Made by a program: the position numbers and the translations under genes. 15,025 nucleotides of DNA. Source: JAAFHB01 sp038240855. GTDB lineage: Bacteria; Bacteroidota; Bacteroidia; Bacteroidales; Prolixibacteraceae. Within the stretch, counting starts at the first letter, position 1. Each line of letters begins with the position of its first letter. The stretch lies in NCBI GenBank assembly GCA_038240855.1, contig JBBRGI010000054.1, positions 1-15,025 of the forward strand. The letters are read 5' to 3'. This document shows, in pieces, positions 1 through 7,015 of this stretch. The notes below the pieces were generated by a model, which made no database searches, was not told where the DNA came from, and saw only the letters and a program-made list of their open reading frames with translations.

Positions 1-501
1 GTCGGACGGATGGTTGCCGGTATGCCTGCTTTTATCTCGGCCACTCCATTCGGAATCATGGAATTAATTAAACGGTATAAAATCGAAACTTCGGGAAAGA
101 ATTGCGTGGTGATCGGACGCAGCAATATCGTTGGCCGGCCAATAAGCATATTGCTCTCACAAAAGGGGGTCGATTGTACTGTAACCTTATGCCATAGCAG
201 AACCAAAAATCTCAGGGAAATTTGTGCAAATGCTGACATTATCGTAGCAGCTCTGGGAATGGCTGAGTTTCTGACCGGTGATATGGTCAAAGAGGGTGCT
301 GTGGTGATCGATGTTGGCATTACGCGTGTAAAATCCGACAAAACAAAATCGGGATGGAAATTATTGGGTGATGTCAAATTTGAGGAGGTTGCCCCCAAGT
401 GTTCGTTTATTACCCCAGTCCCTGGAGGTGTAGGTCCGATGACCATCGCTGCCTTGCTTTACAATACCCTGCTGTCTTCCAAAAAGGAAATTTATTCATG
501 A
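1..501 (+). CDS. folD: Bifunctional methylenetetrahydrofolate dehydrogenase / methenyltetrahydrofolate cyclohydrolase, 3' part
   Basis: The frame is open from base 1, so the gene starts upstream of the window. The 166 residues present are the C-terminal, NADP-binding part of FolD, which is normally about 290 residues. FolD oxidises 5,10-methylene-THF to methenyl-THF and hydrolyses it to 10-formyl-THF in the cytosol, supplying one-carbon units for purine synthesis. Visible signatures are ATPFGIMEL near the start, the nucleotide-binding stretch VVIGRSNIVGRP, and the family-diagnostic PVPGGVGPMTIA near the C-terminus. The N-terminal catalytic half, with the active-site lysine, lies outside the window. 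It ends in TGA and converges on the histidine kinase gene. The 72-nt gap holds no convincing terminator. Confidence 0.96.
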   Translation, partial: VGRMVAGMPAFISATPFGIMELIKRYKIETSGKNCVVIGRSNIVGRPISILLSQKGVDCTVTLCHSRTKNLREICANADIIVAALGMAEFLTGDMVKEGAVVIDVGITRVKSDKTKSGWKLLGDVKFEEVAPKCSFITPVPGGVGPMTIAALLYNTLLSSKKEIYS

Positions 502-573
502 TAAATAATTGAATGTCAAGATACTATTACAACAAGGCGAAAAAGTAGTTGTTCACTGGCTGTTGGTTGGTGT

Positions 574-1722
574 TTATTCTTGCACTGCTTTTGGCAGATC
601 AATCATAAAATAGGTGCCGGTATAGGCCGATGATATAAAATTGACCTTGCCTTTAAGATATTTTTCACCAATTAATTTTATACTAAAGGTTCCCAGTCCT
701 CTGTTGGCTCCTTTTGTAGAAGTTGTTTTTTTGAACAAACGTTGCTGAATTTCCACAGGAATGGTCTGCTCATTGTGGACCCAGAATCGAAAATATTCGT
801 GATCGACCTGCTCGCATCCCAAAATTACTTTACCGCCCCGATTAGTAGCTTCCAGTGCATTTTTTAGCATGTTGATCAGTATGCGACGAAGAAGTAGGTC
901 GTCTGTCACGATTTCTTGATCTGGAGAACAGGCAAATAGTGTAATTTCCCTTTCAAAAGCGATAGCACTGTTTACTATTTCTTTGCGGGTTGAGTCAAGT
1001 ATCTCAAAACTGCTTTTCGGTAAAAATACGGGGATAAGCTCATTATTTTCGGCCGAAGACAAATCACGCTGGTATTTTATCTCACAGATAAGATCGTTCG
1101 AGGTGGATTTAAGGGTTTGATATAATTCATCCGACCGCTTATCATCGTTCCCGATTAAATTAAGGATATCCAGAATCCCCACGATATTACCTGCTTTGTT
1201 TAAAACATCGTGAAAAAATATCTTATCCAAAAGTCTTCGCCTTACTTCATGACTTATATCAGTGATCGAAAACAGATAATATCGTTCTCCGTCTAGGGTA
1301 AAAGGAGAAGTAGTTACCTTCATATTGTGTAACTCATCCAGATGCCCGGTTTCATCTGCAAAGGTCAGATTACACCTTTCGGTAAACCGTTGACTGGTCG
1401 CTCTATTTCCTTTTAAATTAAGAATTACGCCGCATTCGTGACATTTACCCGCATTGGACTGTTCATATATCGTGTCAGCGGAGATACACCTGAACATTTC
1501 CACAGGCTGTTTACCTGTTAATTGATCACTGTTTTTGATTGAAAAAAGTTTAAGGAAGTTAATATTGACTGAAATAACTCTTTCTTCGGGATCGAGCAAG
1601 GCGGTAGGTTGTGGAAATGCATCCAGAATCTGCATAATCGAACTGTTAATCAGGGGAGGTGAATTTTCATATCCCGGGTCATCATGCGAATTTGTTTCGG
1701 AAAGTGGCGGTTGAGTCATCAT
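574..1722 (-). CDS. Soluble PAS-domain sensor histidine kinase, orphan
   Basis: From the ATG at 1722 the protein has 382 residues. Residues about 25-155 form a PAS-like sensor segment with three cysteines (C79, C94, C97, the last two a CxxC). A short dimerisation/phosphoacceptor helix follows with FFHDVLN (H171), then a HATPase domain: N box LINMLKNALEAT, F-box-like RLFKKTTSTKG, and G2 box GLGTFSIK. The usual DxGxG G1 box is replaced by WVHNEQ, so this kinase is divergent. No membrane segment or signal peptide is seen, so it probably senses a cytosolic cue. No response regulator lies nearby, so its partner is unknown. The open frame extends 14 codons upstream to a TTG at 1764, but a GAGG there sits only about 2 nt from that codon. 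The tandem ATGs at 1722 and 1719 are more plausible. Confidence 0.85.
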   Translation of the reverse strand: MMTQPPLSETNSHDDPGYENSPPLINSSIMQILDAFPQPTALLDPEERVISVNINFLKLFSIKNSDQLTGKQPVEMFRCISADTIYEQSNAGKCHECGVILNLKGNRATSQRFTERCNLTFADETGHLDELHNMKVTTSPFTLDGERYYLFSITDISHEVRRRLLDKIFFHDVLNKAGNIVGILDILNLIGNDDKRSDELYQTLKSTSNDLICEIKYQRDLSSAENNELIPVFLPKSSFEILDSTRKEIVNSAIAFEREITLFACSPDQEIVTDDLLLRRILINMLKNALEATNRGGKVILGCEQVDHEYFRFWVHNEQTIPVEIQQRLFKKTTSTKGANRGLGTFSIKLIGEKYLKGKVNFISSAYTGTYFMIDLPKAVQE

Positions 1723-1785
1723 CGGTGAACGAGTAAGAATTAATAAGTTCTGGTAGAATTTCAAGCCTCATTCAACAATATGATT

Positions 1786-1802
1786 TTCCTTCCGGCAAGG
1801 AA
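1786..1802 (-). other. Small hairpin upstream of the histidine kinase gene
   Basis: TTCCTT, a CCGGC spacer and AAGGAA form a perfect 6-bp inverted repeat, 64 nt before the chosen kinase ATG. It may be part of the leader or an operator. No T-run follows it on either strand, so it is not a standard terminator. Function unknown. Confidence 0.25.
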
Positions 1803-1867
1803 CTCATAAAATTATAATCAGCTATTGATATTACATGTGAATAACGAAAAGGTTCAATTTTCGTTGC

Positions 1868-1890
1868 TTAAACAGAGGTTTAAATTAAAC
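1868..1890. repeat. Interleaved inverted repeats between dapA and the histidine kinase gene
   Basis: TTAAAC (1868-1873), GTTTAA (1878-1883) and TTAAAC (1885-1890) lie in a row. They give two alternative 6-bp inverted repeats that share the middle arm. They sit in the 240-nt gap between the dapA stop and the kinase start, both on the minus strand. They could be an operator for the kinase gene or chance AT-rich symmetry. Confidence 0.25.
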
Positions 1891-1962
1891 TGGAGACAGC
1901 CCGAAACATAATACCAATTGGGGATAAGCATTCAATTTAATCGTGTGCCTGCAGATTAATGT

Positions 1963-2853
1963 TTATTTTATATTCAACAGAGTCTGCGTTTCCTTCGCTA
2001 AAATTTCATAGGTTGAATGACTTACGGGCACAAGAGGAAGCCGGAGGACATTTTCAATAGTACCGACCGAATGTAATGCGGCTTTTGCTCCTGCTGGATT
2101 ACCTTCAACAAAGAGCAAATCACACATTTTTTGCATCCGGAGCTGAAGCTGAGCGGCAGTTTTAAAATTACCATCCATCGCCGCGTGGGTAAGATCAGCA
2201 ATTGTTCCGGGAACTACATTTGAAGCCACAGAGATCACCCCGATACCGCCAAGCGCCATGACAGGTACAATAAGGCAGTCATCCCCTGAAATGACATTAA
2301 ATCCTTCAGGTTTGTCGCGAAGGATCTTTGTGATTTCGTTCAGGTTACCCGATGCCTCTTTGGTTGCAATAAACTTATCTGAAGCATGTGCAAGGCGCAA
2401 GGTTGTTTCGGCAGTCATATTTACCCCTGTTCTTCCGGGAACATTATACAGGATGATGGGCAGCGGGCTGGCTTTTTCAATAGCCATATAATGTTGGAAA
2501 ATTCCCTCCTGCGAAGGTTTGCTGTAATAAGGGACAACAGAAAGAATGGCATCGGCCCTTGACAAATCCATGCTGAGCATGCAGTCGATGACATTTTGTG
2601 TGTTGTTTGATCCGATGCCGACAACAACCGCGATTTTGCCATTAACCCGGTTACAAACAAAATCGACAATCTGCTGTTTTTCCGGATCATTTAGTGTGGC
2701 TGTTTCGGCTGTTGTACCTAAAATAACCAGAAAATCAATCCGGTTTTCAAGTTGATTGTCCACAATTTTTCCTAATCCGTCAAAATCTATTGTCAGATCT
2801 GCTGTAAACGGGGTAATAAGTGCGACCCCTGCTCCGCGGATATTTTTCTTCAT
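1963..2853 (-). CDS. dapA: 4-hydroxy-tetrahydrodipicolinate synthase
   Basis: This TIM-barrel class I aldolase of 297 residues has the usual family length. It condenses pyruvate with aspartate semialdehyde in the cytosol, the first committed step to diaminopimelate and lysine. Active-site residues are visible: GTTAE (T47, T48), Y110 in VPYYSKP, Y136 and R141 in YNVPGRTG, and the Schiff-base lysine K165 in TKEASGN. The start is set at the ATG at 2853, giving MKKNIRGAGVALITPF, which matches how family members begin. The frame also opens at a TTG (2865) that would overlap the upstream stop, but ATG is preferred. It begins 8 nt after the stop of the small upstream gene, with AAAAGGG before it, so the two are almost certainly co-transcribed. 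No lysine riboswitch is seen. Confidence 0.97.
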   Translation of the reverse strand: MKKNIRGAGVALITPFTADLTIDFDGLGKIVDNQLENRIDFLVILGTTAETATLNDPEKQQIVDFVCNRVNGKIAVVVGIGSNNTQNVIDCMLSMDLSRADAILSVVPYYSKPSQEGIFQHYMAIEKASPLPIILYNVPGRTGVNMTAETTLRLAHASDKFIATKEASGNLNEITKILRDKPEGFNVISGDDCLIVPVMALGGIGVISVASNVVPGTIADLTHAAMDGNFKTAAQLQLRMQKMCDLLFVEGNPAGAKAALHSVGTIENVLRLPLVPVSHSTYEILAKETQTLLNIK

Positions 2854-2861
2854 ATTATACT

Positions 2862-3404
2862 TCAACCCTTTTCATGAATATTTTCAAGATAAAAGACGAT
2901 CTGTTCCATCAGGTATCTGCATTGAGGTTTTTCGGATACGTTGATGCTCAGATCGTAATAATTTGACTCATTTCCCTGCCAGCCAACTTTAAAGATCGCA
3001 TGGGAATAAACCAGGATATACTGTAATGCAATAGTTTTAGAAATCGAAAGATCGATCAAAATATCAAACGGCTCCCAGATAAACTGAGTTGCGGCATTGG
3101 ATTTGGGCCGACCCGACCATTTAATATGCTGCCTGTGCAGAAATTCTGAATTGGTAATTGTTGACAGAGTCTCCATTTGCCGCTGACTCTCTACATAGGC
3201 AATACCAGTGGGTTTAATCCCTTTATCCTTCAATGTTTTCCTAAACGATTCGTACGTATCAATGCTACCCTCGTCAGCCGGATTCCAAAGAATTCCAACA
3301 CTTTTCGAATTATTAAAAGTTTTGATCCTCGCATTTCGCGGAAGCGTTTCATAAAATTGCTTTAATTGCTTGTTTGCGAAGATTCTTATAATTTTCTTAA
3401 ACAT
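2862..3404 (-). CDS. Conserved hypothetical protein, probably the DUF6913 family of Bacteroidota
   Basis: This is a soluble protein of 180 residues with no signal peptide or membrane segment. The N-terminus is basic (MFKKIIRIFANKQLK). A Rossmann-like strand, KSVGILWNP, follows at about residues 34-42. The middle carries WEPFDILIDLS and the C-terminal part has YSHAIFKVGW. From memory this pattern fits DUF6913, a family of unknown function common in Bacteroidota, but I could not search for it. The gene lies between ligA (70-nt gap upstream) and dapA (8-nt gap downstream), all on the minus strand. That suggests one transcription unit. I assign no function: the dapA linkage may reflect shared expression only. 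The start is the ATG at 3404. Confidence 0.85.
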   Translation of the reverse strand: MFKKIIRIFANKQLKQFYETLPRNARIKTFNNSKSVGILWNPADEGSIDTYESFRKTLKDKGIKPTGIAYVESQRQMETLSTITNSEFLHRQHIKWSGRPKSNAATQFIWEPFDILIDLSISKTIALQYILVYSHAIFKVGWQGNESNYYDLSINVSEKPQCRYLMEQIVFYLENIHEKG

Positions 3405-3474
3405 ATCGTGTCAAAATTACAAAATGGTTTAATAGCTGTATAAGTTTTAAAAAATAGTTATCGAATGATCACTT

Positions 3475-5478
3475 TCAATTTGTAAGTTGCAAAAGTTCAT
3501 CTTCTGTTATTATCGGGATTTTCAATTTTTTTGCCTTCTCCAGCTTTGAAGGTCCAATATTCTCTCCTGCAATAAGATAGTTCGTTTTTGAAGAAATTGA
3601 AGTAACATTTTTACCTCCGTTTAATTCAATAAATGCTTTTAAATCATCACGCGAAAATTTTTCAAAGGTTCCTGAAATAATTATCGATAACCCTTTTAGT
3701 TTTTCTGTCTGTCCCTCTTTTTGCTCCGATTTTATTTCAAAACAGAGGTTGTGATTTTTTAACCGGGCTACCAACTGTCTATTTTGATCATTCGTAAACC
3801 AGTTTAAAATGCTTTCGGCTATTTTGCCGCCAATTTCATCAACGCCGGTAAGTTGCTCAAGCGTTGCATTTTTAATTGATTCAATGGATTTTAATTCCCG
3901 GGCAAGTTTTCGGGCGACAGTTTCGCCAACATATCTGATACCCAGCGCGAACAATACGCGCTCAAAAGGGACATTTTTTGAGGATTCAAGACTCTGCAGG
4001 ATTCTGTTTGCAGATTTCTCTCCAAGTCTCTCGAGATTTATCAGATCACTCAGTTTTAAATCGTATAGATCGGCAGCATCCCTGACAAGTTTATTTTCGA
4101 AAAGCAGTTCGATTGTCTCAGATCCCAAACCGTCAATATTCATTGACCTTCGGCTTATGAAATGTTCAAGTTTTCCTTTTAATTGGGTCGGGCATCCTGT
4201 TTCATTGGGACAATACCAGGCCGATTCTCCGGCCTGTCTGATTAATTGTGAATTGCATTCGGGACATTGAGTGATAAATTGGATGGGTTCACTCATTGGA
4301 TGGCGTGCAGTGAGATCGGCGCTTACAATCTTCGGGATGATTTCCCCTCCTTTTTCAACAAAAACCACGTCACCCCTGTGTAAGTCAAGGCTTTTGATGA
4401 TGTCGGCATTGTGTAGTGTTGCTCGCTTAACTACAGTTCCGGCGAGTAAAACCGGTTTGAGGTTGGCCACAGGTGTAATTGCCCCGGTCCTACCTACCTG
4501 GAAAGTTACAGAATTTAGGGTTGTGCTGACCCGCTCGGTTTTGAATTTGTAAGCTATTGCCCACCGGGGTGATTTTGCCGTAAATCCCAGTTCGCTTTGC
4601 AAATTGGTGGAATTGATTTTGATTACAACACCGTCGGTGGCCACCGGCAGATCTTTTCTTCTTTCATTCCATTCATGAAGGAAATCAAATATGTCCTGCA
4701 GATTTCGGCATTTTCGTGTATGCTCTGATATTTTAAACCCCCACTCTGAAGCGTGGTGCAGGAGTTCAAAATGGCCGTCATCAGGAAGATTAACTCCCAT
4801 AATGGAATAGAGATAGGCATCGAGTCTTCGGGATGACACAACCGATGAGTTTTGCAATTTAAGAGTTCCCGCAGCGGCATTGCGTGGATTGGCAAATGGC
4901 TGTTCTCCGATCTCTTCTCGTTCGCGATTGAGCATTTCAAAAACACTGAATGGAAGTAATATTTCACCCCGTACTTCAAATTCGGGAGGGAAATCTCCTC
5001 TGAGCCGGAGCGGAATACTTTTAATGGTTTTGACATTAGCGGTTACATCGTCGCCTCTTTCACCGTCTCCTCTCGTTACAGCTCTGACCAGCAGACCATT
5101 CTCGTATGTCAGACTGATCGATACTCCGTCAAATTTTAGTTCGCAAACATATTCGAAACTTTCGTCCGTAAGCTTTCGGACCCGCTGATCAAATTCACTA
5201 ACTTCTTCTTCGGAATAAGTATTTGATAATGAGAGCATTTGATATTTATGGGCCACCAGTTTAAACTCCTGCGTAAGATCACTGCCAACCCGCTGGGTTG
5301 GTGAACCTGAATCGAAAAACTCCGGAAATTCACTTTCCAGCGCGATGAGTTCCGACATCATCTTATCATACGTATAATCGTCGATCTCCGGGTTATTCAG
5401 CACGTAGTAGTTATAATTGTGCTTTTCAAGTTCTTCCCTGAGCTGAGTGATCCGGCTGAGTGCCTCATGTGAATCCAT
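3475..5478 (-). CDS. ligA: NAD-dependent DNA ligase
   Basis: LigA seals nicks in duplex DNA during replication and repair, using NAD+ as adenylate donor. The 667 residues match the family length. In order: the N-terminal Ia domain (HNYNYYVLNNPEIDD), the adenylation domain with active-site lysine K115 in CELKFDGVS, an OB fold, a zinc finger with four cysteines (C405, C408, C423, C429), helix-hairpin-helix repeats with INLERLGEKSANRI and GVDEIGGKIA, and a C-terminal BRCT domain (about 595-667) with GTFEKFSRDDL. The start is the ATG at 5478. A TTG three codons upstream keeps the frame open, but ATG puts the active-site lysine at 115, as in E. coli LigA. It is the first gene of the minus-strand block. 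Confidence 0.98.
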   Translation of the reverse strand: MDSHEALSRITQLREELEKHNYNYYVLNNPEIDDYTYDKMMSELIALESEFPEFFDSGSPTQRVGSDLTQEFKLVAHKYQMLSLSNTYSEEEVSEFDQRVRKLTDESFEYVCELKFDGVSISLTYENGLLVRAVTRGDGERGDDVTANVKTIKSIPLRLRGDFPPEFEVRGEILLPFSVFEMLNREREEIGEQPFANPRNAAAGTLKLQNSSVVSSRRLDAYLYSIMGVNLPDDGHFELLHHASEWGFKISEHTRKCRNLQDIFDFLHEWNERRKDLPVATDGVVIKINSTNLQSELGFTAKSPRWAIAYKFKTERVSTTLNSVTFQVGRTGAITPVANLKPVLLAGTVVKRATLHNADIIKSLDLHRGDVVFVEKGGEIIPKIVSADLTARHPMSEPIQFITQCPECNSQLIRQAGESAWYCPNETGCPTQLKGKLEHFISRRSMNIDGLGSETIELLFENKLVRDAADLYDLKLSDLINLERLGEKSANRILQSLESSKNVPFERVLFALGIRYVGETVARKLARELKSIESIKNATLEQLTGVDEIGGKIAESILNWFTNDQNRQLVARLKNHNLCFEIKSEQKEGQTEKLKGLSIIISGTFEKFSRDDLKAFIELNGGKNVTSISSKTNYLIAGENIGPSKLEKAKKLKIPIITEDELLQLTN

Positions 5479-5641
5479 AAATGACAAATTTGTTGCGGAA
5501 TAAAAATACTAAAAAAAAGTGTTGTGTAAGCCTCCCTGGTTAGAAAGGAGCAGACGGATCGTGATTACTGACCAACAGCCCCGCTTCAGTTTTACAGCTT
5601 CAATGTTGAATATTTTCTCCGTTCCATGATTTAATTCCAAT

Positions 5642-5666
5642 TTTGATTTCTTATCTTTGAGCCGTA
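5642..5666 (+). promoter_or_regulatory. Bacteroidota-type promoter for the riboswitch transcript
   Basis: TATCTTTG at 5652-5659 matches the Bacteroidota sigma -7 consensus TAnnTTTG exactly. A start about 7 nt downstream would place the 5' end near 5665, just before the cobalamin aptamer, so the two predictions support each other. No good -33 TTTG is found at the usual 19-21 nt spacing; the nearest TTTG (5642-5645) is too close. Confidence 0.6.
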
Positions 5667-5667
5667 T

Positions 5668-5840
5668 TTCGGTTTTACCCATTCCATGTCAGGGGTGGGT
5701 AATGAAAAGGGAATCCGGTGCAATACCGGAGCTGTACCCGCAGCTGTAAGTCCAATAAAGGTTTCTGATTCGAGTGCCACTATCTGTCAACTGACGGATG
5801 GGAAGGTTCAGAAAACCGGACGAGCCAGAAGACCTGCCGT
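5668..5840 (+). promoter_or_regulatory. Cobalamin (adenosylcobalamin/B12) riboswitch aptamer
   Basis: The conserved core is read directly: a 5' hairpin TTACCC/GGGTAA (5675-5680 with 5697-5702), then GGGAATCCGGTG (5709-5720) closed by CCGGA (5726-5730), CCCGCAGCTGTAAG (5737-5750), GCCACT (5776-5781), GGGAAGG (5800-5806), and the B12 box AGCCAGAAGACCTGCC (5823-5838). This is the order of the Rfam cobalamin family. Bound cobalamin normally lowers expression of the downstream gene. The next gene is the DUF4465 lipoprotein at 6082, so the riboswitch should turn that protein on when B12 is scarce. Open frames running through this stretch are accidental. The aptamer boundaries are approximate. Confidence 0.96.
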
Positions 5841-6081
5841 GATTCACTACATTTTTTTTGCTTTCGGGAAAATCAGCAAAAATGAACTGCAAATTATTGT
5901 CATTCATTTTTCAATGTTTAACAGAAAGTCGGCAACCTGACAGGAAACGTTTCCTGGCTCTAAAAGGTTTGTCTATGCTGTTGTATTACGTGGGCGGAAC
6001 GATTGAATTCAGTAGTAATTGATTCGTTGCCGCTTTATTTAAGTGCTTCATAATTATCAATTAACTATTTATTCTTGGAAA
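5839..6081 (+). promoter_or_regulatory. Long leader between B12 aptamer and the lipoprotein gene; possible expression platform
   Basis: These 243 nt hold no credible gene. They contain a hairpin TTTTTGCT/AGCAAAAA (5855-5862 with 5875-5882) and a perfect 16-nt palindrome, CAGGAAACGTTTCCTG (5941-5956), with no T-run after it. CGGCA (5930-5934) can pair with TGCCG at the aptamer's 3' end (5835-5839). The wider CGGCAAC (5930-5936) can pair with GTTGCCG (6026-6032). These two pairings exclude each other and could form a switch, but both are short. No standard intrinsic terminator is visible, so control may act on translation or RNA stability. Confidence 0.4.
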
Positions 6082-6837
6082 ATGAAAAACATCAGATTGC
6101 AGTTTTATGCCATTATTTTAAGCCTGTTTGCCTTTACAGCATGCGAACAGGTAGATGAAGACCTTCGTGAGATCAGGACGGCTGATTTTGAGAATTTAAC
6201 AACAGGAAGCTCCTTCTTCTGGAATGGTTCCGACGGAACGGGCCAATTCATTTCTAACGGTATGACCTTCGGAAATAATTACAACACCACCTACAGTTCG
6301 TGGGACGGTTTTGCTTATTCGCAAAAGACAGATTATACTACAGCCGATGTCAGTAATCAATACAGTGTATTCAACCCGGCTAACAGTACAAATAAATTCG
6401 CGATTTATTATCCTTCTTACTTTGATGAAGTATATGCTTCGTTTCCATCAGGTGTTGAACATGTTATAAAAAGCATAAGCGTATGTAATTCAACTTATGC
6501 TGCTTTAGCCATAAAAAACGGATATGGCAATATGTCGAAAAAATTCGGCGGGGCCACAGGAAATGATAAGGACTGGTTTAAGCTGACCGTGGTAGGTTTC
6601 AATGCAGCCGGCGATTCGGTTAAATCGGTTGATTTTTTCCTTGCCGATTACCGCTTCGACAATAATGCCAGTGATATCATCATCAATAAATGGACGACCG
6701 TCGATCTTACGCCATTGACGAAAATCAATAAAATCTCATTCAGGTTTAGTTCTACCGATAATGGCGGGTGGGGAATGAATAATCCGGCCTATGTTTGTGT
6801 GGATAATATTAAGTATGAAGTGATTACTCCCAGATAA
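6082..6837 (+). CDS. DUF4465 surface lipoprotein, probable B12-binding (BtuH-like) protein
   Basis: The protein has 251 residues. MKNIRLQFYAIILSLFAFTAC is a lipoprotein signal peptide with lipobox FTAC (Cys21). The next residues, EQVDED, are acidic, as in Bacteroidota lipoproteins sent to the cell surface. DUF4465 signatures follow: WDGFAYS (about 74), NQYS (about 92), NSTYAALAIKNG (about 136), KKFGG (153), DWFKL (164), FLADYRF (about 186) and GMNNPAY (231). From memory, DUF4465-type lipoproteins of gut Bacteroides include BtuH, a surface B12-binding protein; this should be confirmed. The riboswitch directly upstream supports a cobalamin role. No BtuB, BtuG or BtuCDF gene is beside it, so it appears to be a stand-alone capture protein. 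The ATG at 6082 is chosen over an in-frame GTG at 6043 because the signal peptide begins there. Confidence 0.88.
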   Translation: MKNIRLQFYAIILSLFAFTACEQVDEDLREIRTADFENLTTGSSFFWNGSDGTGQFISNGMTFGNNYNTTYSSWDGFAYSQKTDYTTADVSNQYSVFNPANSTNKFAIYYPSYFDEVYASFPSGVEHVIKSISVCNSTYAALAIKNGYGNMSKKFGGATGNDKDWFKLTVVGFNAAGDSVKSVDFFLADYRFDNNASDIIINKWTTVDLTPLTKINKISFRFSSTDNGGWGMNNPAYVCVDNIKYEVITPR

Positions 6838-6991
6838 ATTATGCACGAACGATTTATAGCGGTTGAACCTGAATTGATTTACAATTATGACAATCGGTTA
6901 AATCTTGCTAAATAAGAACTTTTTTCCTGTTTTTCCGTTAATTAAGATTGTAAAATACAGAATAACGTGTTTTCTTTGTACCCTAATATTA

Positions 6992-6999
6992 TATTTTTG
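6992..6999 (+). promoter_or_regulatory. Candidate -7 element for the FKBP gene
   Basis: TATTTTTG matches TAnnTTTG and lies 16 nt before the FKBP start codon. A TTTG at 6975-6978 is closer than the usual -33 spacing. The surrounding AT-rich 178-nt gap (6838-7015) shows no clear terminator for the lipoprotein gene. Confidence 0.4.
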
Positions 7000-7015
7000 A
7001 TTAATTCAATAGATT

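Noticed and set aside
502..573. ACAAC/GTTGT (529-533 with 548-552) as a terminator between convergent folD and the kinase gene
   Set aside because: Only 5 bp, low GC and no T-run on either side.
1723..1764. TTG start extending the histidine kinase by 14 residues
   Set aside because: The GAGG lies too close to the TTG and the extra residues carry no family feature; tandem ATGs follow.
3412..3419. Minus-strand TAATTTTG matching the -7 consensus just upstream of the small gene before dapA
   Set aside because: It would place the transcription start about at the ATG with no leader and no -33 box; read-through from ligA is simpler.
4623..5036. 137-aa minus-strand open frame inside ligA, and similar long shadow frames in dapA, aroC and the pump gene
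   Set aside because: All lie in alternative frames of clearly recognised genes and show no domain signature.
5686..5940. Open frames on both strands across the riboswitch (84 aa on +, 72 aa on -)
   Set aside because: They coincide with the structured cobalamin aptamer and its leader, and their products show no protein-family pattern.
6841..6915. A 24-codon ORF just after the DUF4465 gene (MHERFIAVEPELIY...)
   Set aside because: It is too short, with no recognisable motif, ribosome site or other support; likely chance.
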